Assembly: GCF_958298935.1 (NCBI RefSeq)
Contig: NC_084923.1
Location: 21,242,501-21,306,500 of the forward strand
Length of the DNA stretch: 64,000 nt
Direction of reading: 5' to 3'
DNA from: Phragmites australis
Taxonomy: Eukaryota > Streptophyta > Magnoliopsida > Poales > Poaceae
Part shown: positions 1-9,509 of the stretch, piece by piece
How the letters are laid out: every line of letters starts with the position of its first letter
How positions within the stretch are numbered: the stretch's first letter is position 1
Made by a program: the position numbers and the translations under genes
Notes under the pieces: generated by a model
Databases searched by the model: none
What the model was told of the DNA's origin: nothing
The model's input: the letters and a program-made list of their open reading frames with translations, nothing else

Positions 1-160
1 AGACGTAAAAGAGACCGCCTGTGGAAAACTGTTATCACAGGCAGTTCACTTAAGAAACCGCCTGTGATAATAGGTTTCTACAGGCGGCCTCTTTTACAAC
101 TGCCTATAGATAGGTAGATTTCCACAAGCGGGTGACATAAGGACCCGCCTGTGGCATGTA
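1..160. repeat. CACTA subterminal repeat array, left side
   Basis: Several copies of the motif ACCGCCTGTGGAAA and its reverse complement lie within 160 bp, spaced by short A/T-rich pieces. They match the arrays at 4500-4690 and 8790-9105. Such arrays are the binding sites for the element-encoded transposition protein in En/Spm-type elements; that role is inferred from the family. From 160 to 395 there is only A/T-rich sequence following the peptidase ORF. Confidence 0.8.
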
Positions 161-394
161 TTTCATTCAAAAAATAATGTGAGCATATATTTTATTCTCT
201 CCAGATTTCAACATATTTTCAAGATAGATTCCAACATCACAGATTTTTACAGCATTTGAATTAACACAAGTCTAATATTTAACACAAATATAAAATTATT
301 CACAAGTACAATATTTTTACATCACAAGTCAATTTACATCACAAGCCAAATATTCAAAACAAGTATTCTTTCATCTCCCACTCACAAAACCTCA

Positions 395-1780
395 AATGGC
401 TAGCCAATTCACCTCTGAGATCGAAGAATTTACCACTCTTGTGGATAACTTCGTGCATGATGAACTAGCATATATCACGTTGGACGTTTTGGATATCTTC
501 ATATTTAAGAGACGTGTGGATAGGTTGGATCATACGTAACTGAAATGAAAACACAACTTAAAGAGCTAAAACACTACTGACAACGGAAACAGAACTAAAT
601 AAGAATGTGCAAGCGCAATGATGACTTACGTCCTTAGGGTTTGTTGTGTACCTCCCATTTACCCTAAGAAATATGCAAACATAACATCCACAAAGAACGG
701 TGTCAAAATCTTGCTTGTAGCACTTCAAATAAAAACACAATGTATTCATTAGTTTAATAAAACTCTTTGTCATGAATAGTTACAAGCATTAGAGGTGTGT
801 AATTACCGGAAAATTTATACGAATCGCCATCGCATCCGTCTTGGTCGCATCGTGTATCCCACCTTTTGTTACGTACCACTTGTAGGCCCTATTCGAATGT
901 TAATAAGTAATTATCAATTCATAAATGATCTATAAGAATTTTATGTATGGTGATTTTTTTTACCTCTGTATAACGTCGATGAGATCTTGGTACGATTTTT
1001 GGGGGAGATCGGCTGAGTCAAGTACTACGAGTCTGTTCGACTTCGGCATCAGCATTATACAAATAAAGTGATCACTATATGAATCTTTATGTTAGGTTCT
1101 TGATCGACCAATTAAATTGAATACTTATGTTAGGTTCCGGACGTATCACACTTACTTAAAGTTGTAGAGAGCCATGATGTAGTCCTTATCTTGCATTTCT
1201 AGCATAGCCCTTCCTACGTAGGTTGACATGTCAAGCCTGCGTGATTTGGGCATTTCTCTTATGATCCTTGGTTTGTCCTTATTACTCATCCCTTTAATCC
1301 GGGGGTCATCTGTCCTCAACTTCACGACCAAGTTGGGCTGAGAAATTCGTTGTGGATCAATGAATCCGACCGCTACATTCAACTTTTCCACATCATTAAA
1401 TTGTATTCTATAGAACAAGTCACTAGTCATTAGCTTCCATAGGATATATTGGTAGATATATGAACATATGGATAGATTGTATACACTTACAGGCACCACA
1501 CGCTTATGAGATTGATGTCTAGTTTCTCGCGGCGGAACAAAGCGCGCATGTCCTTAAAATCCAACATGAGATAGGAGTCTCCATTTAGAAAAACGTTAGC
1601 GGGGACAGAAGCAATGATTATGAAGAACCCCGCGTGACATGCCCTTATGTACCATTCGTGGACTTCTTGGAGTTGAAATAATGGCATAAATGGCTTGCCA
1701 TTCTCATATTGCTCAGGAACATCCAGTGTAGGCAAGAAATCCAACTGACAGGTACTTAATATTTTGCCGGTCTCTTTCAC
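395..1780 (-). pseudogene. Ulp1-like (C48) cysteine peptidase domain of the CACTA element
   Basis: Read on the minus strand, the segment from 1780 to about 1150 gives a conserved N-terminal region (YENGKPFMPLFQLQEVHEWY, then FIDPQRISQPN). The C48 core follows after an intron that appears to run from GTAAGTG near 1160 to an ATATAG acceptor near 1075. The core keeps His (codon 1068-1070, HFICIMLMP), Asp (1017-1019, VLDSAD), Gln (711-713) and the nucleophile Cys (690-692, LCGCYVC). The C-terminal tail (KYEDIQNVQRDIC...IMHEVIHKSGKFFD) ends near 395. The family cleaves SUMO or ubiquitin-like conjugates; plant CACTA and MULE elements often carry such captured domains, and their role in transposition is unproven. 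An in-frame stop in the tail near 460 marks it as at least partly decayed. Splicing is inferred from sequence only. Confidence 0.75.
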
Positions 1781-1989
1781 GAGATTGCCCTTCGCTGGAG
1801 ATTCAGGAGTGGATGATGTCTTTGCTTTGAAGGACAGAAGTCACCTCTTCACCAAAGATGTTAGAGTCTTTTCATATGGGGTAACCATGATAGGGACTCT
1901 CCCATGCTCAGGTGAAGGATCCGGAGGTGCAGACGTTGGAGGCAGAGGTGTCGGAGTCACAGATGGTGAAGCAGGATGTGAAGATGACT

Positions 1990-2277
1990 GAGGCGGAGAT
2001 AATGGGCGCGGGGGCAAAGGTGTCTGAGGCAGAAATAATGGGTGCGGGGGCGAAGGTGCCTGAGGCGGAGATAATGGGTGCGAGGGCGAAGGTGCCTGAG
2101 GCAGAGATAATGGGCGCGGGAGAGAAGGTGCCTGAGGCGGAGAGACTTGGCTCTAGAGCAGAGGTGCCTAAGGTGGAGAGGCTTGGCTCTGGGGCGGAGG
2201 TGCCTGAGGCAGAGAGGCTTGGCTCTGGGGCGAAGGTGCCTGAGGCAGAGATGCTAAGCGCGGGGGCAACCATGACA
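1990..2277 (-). repeat. 36-bp minisatellite, eight units, coding for a proline-rich hinge
   Basis: Eight head-to-tail 36-bp units run through this stretch, for example 2026-2061 and 2062-2097, with the last unit degenerate. The unit length is a multiple of three, so on the minus strand it reads as 12-residue repeats of the type PQAPSPxHPLSP, joining the DUF8039 region to the peptidase. A stop codon interrupts that frame near 2166. The opposite strand is also open in this array because of its composition; those ORFs are shadows. Confidence 0.85.
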
Positions 2278-3565
2278 CTAGCGATTGTGACTTCTGACGA
2301 CTAAAGATGATATCCTGTCTGGGCCACAGAATGAACTTGCCAACAGCCTCATCGAGAATCTTGATACCCTCAGGTGTGCTGATGTCTAGCTTGTACTTCA
2401 TGAAAAGTGGTTGTACTGAGTCCACTTGAACCTTGGTGTAACCGGCTGGAATGTCTTGATTGTGAAACGCATGACCTAGAATGGCCTGGCCCGTGGCAAC
2501 CTCGATAGTGAAGTCTCCCTTGCCGACCAGAATATGTAGTGTGCAAGGGGTAGCCTCTGTGATATCACCCACAGGATATCTCAGGTTATCGGCCTGCATG
2601 GATCCGATGCTGCTCTGAAAGCCTGGGCTGGTTGGTTGCTCTATCATCAATAATACTACCCTTTCATTCTCTTTTTCATTCCAAATTTTCATAAACTAGA
2701 CCTTAACCTATTCTTGTATCTCTTCCTCTAGGGTCTTCTTATATCTTTTACGGGTCTTGTACTGGCCCATGGCGTCTGGGAACCCATGCTTCCAGCCCAC
2801 TTTTGATCCGATGCCTCGAGTGCGACTCGAGTGTTCCTTGTTCCCCAGGGCCTTCGTAAGCAGGTCATTCTCCCTGTCGGGCTCTAGAGACCCTTCGTTA
2901 GCAATCTCTTGAATGGTCTGGGTGAATTTCATGGTCTTAGGGATTTTGATGGCTAAGTCCCCAGACTCGGTTCGTTCTGACCGAGCGTAGACCTAGTTCC
3001 TGCTTTGCTCGTCACAATTTTCCAAAGGGTTGGGTTTCCCAGCCTGGGGAGCCTCTTCTTCTTGCCTCCTCCATTCAAAAAATTTAGGGGCGTACCCGAA
3101 CGAGCCCAGGTGATGGTGGTACTTGTTCTTCTTCGCAAGGTGCTTAAAAGATTCACCCAGTTTGATAGCCTCAGGTGTGGTCTTCTGCCTAACAAACTCC
3201 GCCCATTGGTCTGGAGTAATATTTCCGTATTTATTAAAGGGTACCAAGTTCTTCTTCATGAAGTCCTTATTCAGTTCACTCTTCCAGCCCCGGAAGCTCT
3301 TTCCCATAGTTTTCAATGCATTCTGTTTGGCAGCTTCCTCTGTTCCCGAGGGGAATTAGATGGTTCTCTGCAATGTTGCCCACAGGAACTCCTTCGTCTC
3401 TTCTGGCAGCAACCGCGAATCAGTTATAGTGATTCGGACGTACTCCTTAACAAGAAATCCGCAACTGTTGCAGAATTTGGTGCATGCCTCACGAGGTGCA
3501 ACAAGCTCCCCTTCAACACTTGACTCAACTAAATACCTCTTCGGCGAGATCATACTCGTTGTCAC
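2168..3565 (-). pseudogene. CACTA second ORF: Transposase_24-like and DUF8039-like regions
   Basis: Minus-strand reading frames here resemble the second protein of grass CACTA elements. From 3565 to 2950 the sequence includes CTKFCNSCGFLVKEYVRITI, then FMKKNLVPFNKYGNITPDQW and FVRQKTTPEAIKLGESFKHL. This is the plant transposase Ptta/En/Spm (Transposase_24) signature, in which the DNA-binding partner protein is encoded. From 2932 a KKTLEEEIQE-rich segment follows. From 2692 a DUF8039-like region (GDITEATPCTLHILVGKGDF, then FMKYKLDISTPEGI) leads into the proline-rich repeats. Frame changes at about 2700 and 2940 may be introns or lesions. The product would act in the nucleus with TNP2; whether it is still made cannot be judged. 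Confidence 0.7.
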
Positions 3566-3860
3566 TTTCCCAACGTTGGCTCTCCCGATCGCACGAAATA
3601 GGGCTCGAGCTATGATACGAGTCCGATCTTTCGCTGGTGTTGGAGGAGGATGGCTGGTGAAGGCTTAGGCTCCTATCTGACCTACTGCTTGCATCAGTCC
3701 CATCTTGTGCTGGGGAGGCCTCTATTGCGAGTGTCCTCTGTGCCAGGGAGGCCTCTATTGCGAGAATTCTCTGTACCAGGGAGGCCTCTATTGCGAGAAT
3801 CCTCTGTGCTTATGGTTTCTTCGGGGGGCTTGGGCTCATATCCGACATCCTACTTGCTTC
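3566..3860 (-). repeat. N-terminal part of CACTA ORF2 with a three-unit 33-bp repeat
   Basis: Three 33-bp units (3713-3745, 3746-3778, 3779-3811) each begin GGGAGGCCTCTATTGCGAG. The period is a multiple of three, so on the minus strand the array can encode an 11-residue repeat of the type VQRILAIEASL at the N-terminal side of the second ORF. The array is probably a replication-slippage product inside coding sequence. The plus-strand ORFs over it are shadows. Confidence 0.6.
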
Positions 3861-4499
3861 TGGTTTCTTAGGGGTTACTATCCTCTTTTTCCCCATGGTA
3901 CTTAATCGATTTCTGGATAATTGTTGGCTAGAAAAAAAAAACAAGTATGCAATGTCACATCACAAAGCCTCTCAGAGAGACCTTGCCAAAGAACATCAAA
4001 GGGAATACTTACCAGTTATTACACCTTACACTCACATTCTACTTTTAGGTGCTATGTCACATCACAAAGCCTCTCGGAACTAAAGATTATCAATAAAACA
4101 TGGTATATAGAATCAGCCACTATAACCTACTTGAGAATCATATATAGTTCCTACGAACAAAGAAGACAATTGGCACACAGCAATGAACAATGTTGCCATT
4201 TGTAGATAATGTGCTCACACCAGATGGATTAAACAACTTTAGCATGTTTTTCTCCAAGTGGCATCTCAATAAAATATTAAATTAATATCACAAATGTTAT
4301 TTTTAGCAACAGCAACTCCTCGTCGGGGGCGGTAGCATCGTGGGGTGGCCCTCCTCGTCGGGGAGGGAGAGCGGGCGGCAGGTGGCGGACAGAGGGAGAG
4401 GGTGCGGCGGAAAGGGAGAGGGCACGATTAACTTGGGCAGCCTGACGGCGTGGGCAAACTTCGTCAATTGGCTAGGGTTTTCGGGGCCTCGCACGAAAA
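3861..4499. other. Spacer between the two CACTA genes
   Basis: No gene is visible. A 22-bp direct repeat (ATGTCACATCACAAAGCCTC and two more bases) occurs at 3952-3973 and 4053-4074. A G/C-rich purine segment (4315-4480) looks like a promoter-proximal or 5' untranslated stretch for the minus-strand second ORF, but no clear TATA box was found. Confidence 0.4.
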
Positions 4500-4690
4500 T
4501 ATGTATAGAAATTAGTTCCATAGGCAGTTTACCTAAGGAACCATATGTGGAAATAATTTCCACATGCGGTTTACCTATGGAACCGCCTGTGGAAATATTC
4601 CATAGGTAAACCGCATGTGGAAAAGCATTTTCACAGGCTATTTCTTAAGTTAACCGCCTGTGAAAACGTATCAGTGCCTATTTTACCCCA
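4500..4690. repeat. Internal cluster of CACTA subterminal-type repeats
   Basis: Five or six copies of the ACCGCCTGTGGAAA-type motif and its complement lie here, midway through the element. They sit between the end of TNP2 (about 4830) and the second ORF. Next to them, CAGTGCC and GGCACTGA form a small inverted pair around 4668-4702. An internal cluster is unusual for a single element and may mark an old junction between two related elements. Confidence 0.65.
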
Positions 4691-4829
4691 AAACCGGCAC
4701 TGATTATTTTTTTCAAATATTCTTCTATTACATATTAAGCTTCTTAAATTAAAGCATACATGCCCTAAATATAAATTAAAGCATATTATTACTCCATACA
4801 TGGCCTCGATATAAATTAAAGCATATTCT

Positions 4830-7800
4830 TACATCATGCATAAAAGTCCTTGATACGATTTGCATAACACGGTACTATTTGCCTTGAACTGTTTTTCCTA
4901 CACCATCAAGGCTCATGTAGGGCATCACAGATCTACCGAGGGTTGCTTCTACAAGTTTGATCTTTTCTGAATCTCTGAAAGGCGGCACGTCATCGAACTA
5001 ATTGTATTCTTCCTCATCCTCCACATTCTCAACTCCGACAATTCTTTGTTTTTCGGCAACAACTATATGCTTCTTTTCATTCGCAGGGTCGATTATATAG
5101 AAAATTTGTGCGACGTGATCAGCGAGTACCCACGAGTCATCTTTGTGACCTACAATGCAGAGGTCGATAGCTGTGAACCCGTAGTTGTCCACTGCCACGC
5201 CATTTGGGTGTTTGACCTATTTGCACCAAAAGACGAGGATCTGCAGATTCACTCCATAGTCGAGTTCCCAGATTTCATCTATGAACCCATAGTAGGTGAT
5301 CTTTTGCCCTGTTGTGTCATAGGCTTCTATCTGAACGCCGCTGTTTTGGGTCGTGCTCTTCTTGTCCTTTGTTTTAGTATATAATGTGTAGCTATTGATG
5401 TCATACGCTTGTCAAGACATAACTAAACTTGATGGGCCACAGGCCAACATTTTCACATTTTTTTTATCTACAGATTCACCATCTAGAAGGTTTTGGTTCT
5501 TGAACCATGTGGTAAAGCGACGCTTGTGCTCTTTCAAGATCCAATCATATGAGCGGCCTTGATTTTCAGTCTGAAGCTCATTCAGGTGTTGCTCCACGTA
5601 TGGCCCCACTATCTGAAGCTACTGCAAGATGGTGAAATGTGCTTCTTCCACTGCTTTATAATCATGATCGATAAATCTTTTCTTGCCTTTGGTCCCTCTC
5701 CCAGAAAACCTCCCCTCATGTCGAGATACAGGTACACCAATCGGTTTAGCATCTTTTATGTAATCGATGCAACACGCAATGACTTACTCGGTACTGTAGC
5801 CCTCGATCATGGAACCCTCTGGGTGAGCATGATTCCGTACATAGCCTTTGAGAATGCCATGTACCGCTCAACGCATACATCTGATGTAAGAATACAGGGC
5901 CTAGTGCAATTATCTCATTCATGATGTGAACCAAGAGGTGTACCATGACATCGAAAAAGGATGGAATGAGACACATCTCAAGTTTGCACAGAGTCTCTAC
6001 TAAGTATCGATCACCTTCTGAGCAATTGCGTTAAAGAAGTGACACAACAGTGTGATGACCACCTTTATGTATCCTGGCTTGATACCCCTGATTGCAATAA
6101 GGAGCATCTGCGTCATCATCACATGACAATTGTGAGACTTCATGCCGATTAGCTTCAAATCTTTCATCGAGATTAGTTTTTTGATGTTGGATGAGTAACC
6201 AGTCGGGACTCTCACCCCACGTAAGCACTTGCACAGTGCCTTTTTCTCCTCAGGTGTTAGAGAGTAGCTAGCCGGGGGAAGATAATATTTCCCAATTGGT
6301 CTGTCTTCAAGGTGTAGCTCTAGCATGATTCCAAAATGTACCAAGTCCTTACGTGACTTGATTCCATCCTTTGTCTTGCCTGGTATGTCCAGTAAGAGGC
6401 CAAGGATGCTACCACACACATTCTTCTCAACTTGCATGACATCGATGCTGTGGTGAACGTCCAAGTCCTTCCAGTAGGGCAAATACTTAAAGAAAATTGG
6501 TATTTTCTTCCACAACATATCGGTCGGTGTCTCAATTTTCTTCCTCTTTTTACCCTTTCGCAGCTTCCCAAAAACAACCTTGATGCTCCTGACCATTTCA
6601 AACACTAGTGCCCTGCTACGAGATTTTGGGTCAGTACCTTGCTCAACCGTGTTTTCAAAATGTTTTTCATCTTGCGGTATCTGTGAGTTCTGAGTAAGAA
6701 CCGTCGGTGTCACATGTACACTACCTTCTGTGAGAACGGAAGGTACACAGACGCAGTTTCATCCAAGCACACAACACATCCTTGCTTCCCTTTAACCTAT
6801 CTTGATAGGGAAAAGGGGTGGGATAATCACTTATGGTAACAAAAATCATGGCTTTCAGTATGAAGTACTGTCGCCGAAACTCATCCCACACCCAAACCCC
6901 ATCGTTCCACAGTTTCACCATATCTTCCATCAGTGGTTTCCAGAAACACATATATATCGTTGCCAGGTTGTTTTGGTCCTTGGATAAGAATGAACAATAT
7001 AAGGTACTTACGCTTCATGCATAGCCATGGAGGAAGGTTGTAGATGGCCAGGACCACTGGCCAAGTGCTATGTGAGGTTCTCATGTCACAGAAAGGATTC
7101 ATTCCATTGGTACTCAATTCGAAACTTACATGGTTCTTCAGTGAAATCTAAATACATGGCATCGAACTTTCTCCATTGGCTAGCATCAGCGGGGTGTCGA
7201 ATCTTAGTTTCATCCTTCTTGCGTTTATCGAAATGCCAATGCATCAGTTCAAAGTCCCTAGGGTTTGAGTACAAACGCTGCAAGCGGGAGATCACTGGCT
7301 ACAGGTACCACATCACCATGGCAGGACTTTTTCTCTTCTTCTCCGCGTCGGAAGAAGTGTCTTCTTCGTCACGACAAGCAATACTCTTCTTCTTCTTCTT
7401 CGCATTGGTGGAAGCATCTTTGTCCTCACAATTATCATTCCTCTTGTACCGACTCGCATTGCACACTAGGCATCTATCCAAGGCTTCGTACTCTTTACGG
7501 TAAATGATACAATGGTTCAGACACGCGTGTATTTTTTGCACATCCAATGACAACGGACCTATAAGCTTCTTCGTCTGATAAGTGGTGGTGGGCAAGAAGT
7601 TAGGCTTCAGAAGCATGTTTTCCAAGAGGCTTAACAAATCCGAAAAACGCTTGTCGGACCATCCATTGCTGGCCTTCAACCTTAGAAGTTCAAGCACCGA
7701 ATGCAACACCATAAACTCCTTATCACAGCCCTTTGATTCCTCATACAAAAGTTTCTTCGATGCCTTCTCTAACGCCTCGAAATTATCTAAACCTCTCGTG

Positions 7801-8229
7801 TCCCTTAAAACATGCGGTTCTGCATGGCGCAACATTTCCTCCATATCGAAATTAGTATCATCATCCACCATAACATCAGTGTCGCCTTCGACTCCCTCAT
7901 CATAACCATCCACTTGATCAACAGCGATGCCGTCGTTTGGTTCACTTGTACGTTGTTCACCGTGATTGTACCAGCATGTGTAATCCTTGACAAAACCTCT
8001 CAAGATCAAGTGTAATTTGATTATGCTTTATTTGACCCATAATTTTTGGTTCTGGCAATCAGAACATGGACAATATATTTTCTTTGTCTTCTTAGTCAAA
8101 GCGTCCTTCTCGGCAGCTTCAATAAAAGCAGGAAGTCCTTTGATGTATATTTTTCCATGTCTTGGCACATCGTACATCCATGCTCTGTCCATCTTTAACT
8201 TCAACCACAGAATTAGATACATAAATTAA
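4830..8229 (-). pseudogene. TNP2-type CACTA transposase (Transpos_assoc, Transposase_21, DUF4218, DUF4216)
   Basis: Domain order on the minus strand follows the family. A Transpos_assoc zinc-binding start (RAWMYDVPRHGKIYIKGL, then CPCSDCQNQK) lies at 8222-8028. An acidic N-terminal region follows (8009-7300, ending in a K-rich stretch). The Transposase_21 core covers 7295-6000, with GMNPF and YNLPPWLCMKRKYLILFI at 7117-6950, then KYLPYWKDLDVHHSIDVMQV, GKTKDGIKSRKDL and YLPPASYSLTPEEKKALCKC. A DUF4218 segment (MCLIPSFFDVMVHLLVHI) is at 5976-5746, and an almost continuous DUF4216 C-terminal region runs from 5660 to about 4830 (DYGVNLQILVFWCK, then VALDNYGF-type sequence). The protein cuts and joins element ends in the nucleus. 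Several stops and frame changes inside the core, notably 6950-6600, suggest it is inactive, though some may be introns. Confidence 0.85.
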
Positions 8230-8700
8230 TTAATTAATAATAAGATCAATTTCAAAAAAGAATTTTTTTAAAATATAGAAAAAATTGGGCATGTTATGAT
8301 TATAATATGTCGACGCAATTGAATCTACATTGGTGCAAATTTATGGCTCAAAACAATATGGATCCATTACTCTCTCTCCCTCTAAATCTAGATCTAGATC
8401 TAGATCCAAAAAATCCACATTCATGATGAAACCTCCTAGAGGCTTAAAAACATCAAATTGAAGCTACAATCTTGAAATATAATGCTAGAATCATGTGAAT
8501 CTACACAATGGAATCAACATTTCAACAAATTTTATCTAATTTAAGGATCTAAATGGCTAGAACCATGAGCACTCTATAACATTTTTAAACCTTAAATAAG
8601 CCATAAATCTAAATCTATACTTCAAAAAGATACGTAGTGATGAGATACTCTTACCTTAGATGCCTCCTTCAAGGAATTCAAAAACAAAACCTTCCCCCTT
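8230..8700. other. A/T-rich region upstream of TNP2
   Basis: No gene is visible. The stretch would be the 5' region or first intron of the minus-strand transposase. It has a run of overlapping TCTAGA/AGATCT sites at 8385-8406. Nothing else stands out. Confidence 0.4.
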
Positions 8701-8789
8701 TATTTTCAAAATTCGCGTCCGCCACTTGAGCTGCACTGTTCGAACAACAATGAGCTCGGTCCGAATCGAGCTCCCCACGGGTAGGCACT

Positions 8790-9105
8790 ATTTATGGGAT
8801 ATTTCCACAGGCGATTCCTAATGTGAATCGCCTGTGAAAACTTGTTTCCACAGGCGGTTCTATATGTGAACCGCCTATAGAAATAGCTACGTTTCCACAG
8901 GCGGTTCACATAAGGAACCACCTGTGAAAACAGATATTTCCACAGGCGGTTCCTCATATGAACCACCTGTGGAAACGTAGCTATTTTCACAGGCAGTTCA
9001 AATAAGGAACCACCTGTGGAAACAAGTTTTCACAGGCAGTCCACAACCTCACGGGGCCTGAACCGAGTACTCAGGTGGTTTGTCCTATGAACCACCTATG
9101 GAAAT
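8790..9105. repeat. CACTA subterminal repeat array, right side
   Basis: About ten copies of TTCCACAGGCGGTTC or its complement occur in alternating orientation. Pieces of the array are inverted over longer spans: TAGCTACGTTTCCACAGG near 8885 is matched by its reverse complement near 8960, so the array can fold back. This is the expected binding region for the transposition proteins next to the terminal repeat at 9130-9144. Confidence 0.85.
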
Positions 9106-9144
9106 GAACAGTATATGTCTCAAAAAATAGCTTTTGTAGTAGTG

Positions 9145-9178
9145 TATACCGACAGTATACATCTCAATTTCTCTAACA
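9145..9178 (-). repeat. Start of copia 3' LTR, cut by the CACTA insertion
   Basis: This 34-bp piece matches the first bases of the 5' LTR at 16819-16852 with two differences. It is preceded on the minus strand by the polypurine tract. The remainder of the LTR should lie beyond the far end of the CACTA element, outside the window. Confidence 0.85.
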
Positions 9179-9189
9179 CTCCCCCTCAA
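9179..9189 (-). other. Polypurine tract of the copia element
   Basis: TTGAGGGGGAG on the minus strand directly abuts the 3' LTR, the normal place for the plus-strand primer of reverse transcription. Confidence 0.85.
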
Positions 9190-9199
9190 TCATAACCTA

Positions 9200-9509
9200 T
9201 CTAAGTTAAAATTGCACCTAAACTCTTCCAGTTTTCAAACAGCTAGGAGTTTAGTAAAACCATCTACAATTTTACCTTCAGACGATATAAACCTTATATC
9301 AAGACGCTTGTCTGCCATCCTTCCTCTCACAAAATGATAATCAACTTCAATATGTTTAGTTCGAGCATGAAATATAGGATTATATGATAAATAAGTAGCC
9401 CCCAAGTTATCACACCAGCAACATGATGACCTAGATTGAGAAATGCCAAGTTCTTCAAGAATAGTCTGCACCCAAATAATCTCAATTGTAGCACTAGCAA
9501 GAGACTTAT
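9200..9509 (-). pseudogene. Copia RNase H, C-terminal part
   Basis: Minus-strand frame with the RNase H landmarks of copia polyproteins: [13 protein letters not shown], then [20 protein letters not shown] and [13 protein letters not shown], ending in the typical GFTKLL tail. It continues in frame from the part upstream of the inserted solo LTR (12524-12740). The domain would degrade the RNA strand of the RNA-DNA hybrid. It is inactive as it stands because the insertion separates the two halves. Confidence 0.85.

Larger units (their letters stand above)
1..9144 (-). mobile_element. CACTA (En/Spm) DNA transposon, left end outside window
   Basis: The right end is defined by a terminal inverted repeat that reads CACTACTACAAAAGC on the minus strand, ending at 9144. 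Just inside it (8790-9105) and at the window start (1-160) lie arrays of the subterminal motif TTCCACAGGCGGTTC in both orientations. Between them, all on the minus strand, are a TNP2-type transposase (8225-4830), a Transposase_24/DUF8039 ORF (3565-2170), a proline-rich tandem repeat and a Ulp1-like peptidase (1780-395). This order is usual for large grass CACTA elements. The outer flank is copia LTR sequence, so the element sits inside an older retrotransposon. The other terminus and its 3-bp target duplication must lie left of position 1. Frameshifts and stops in TNP2 suggest it is no longer autonomous. Confidence 0.9.

Noticed and set aside
1764..2304. Plus-strand ORFs across the 36-bp repeats
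   Set aside because: They are open only because the repeat lacks stops in several frames; the colinear domains on both sides are on the minus strand.
3005..3668. Plus-strand ORFs of 78-172 codons
   Set aside because: They lie antisense to the Transposase_24-like ORF and show no family features.
8790..9105. CRISPR-like array of short repeats
   Set aside because: The repeats alternate in orientation, have irregular spacing and sit next to a CACTA terminus; this is a transposon subterminal array in a plant genome.
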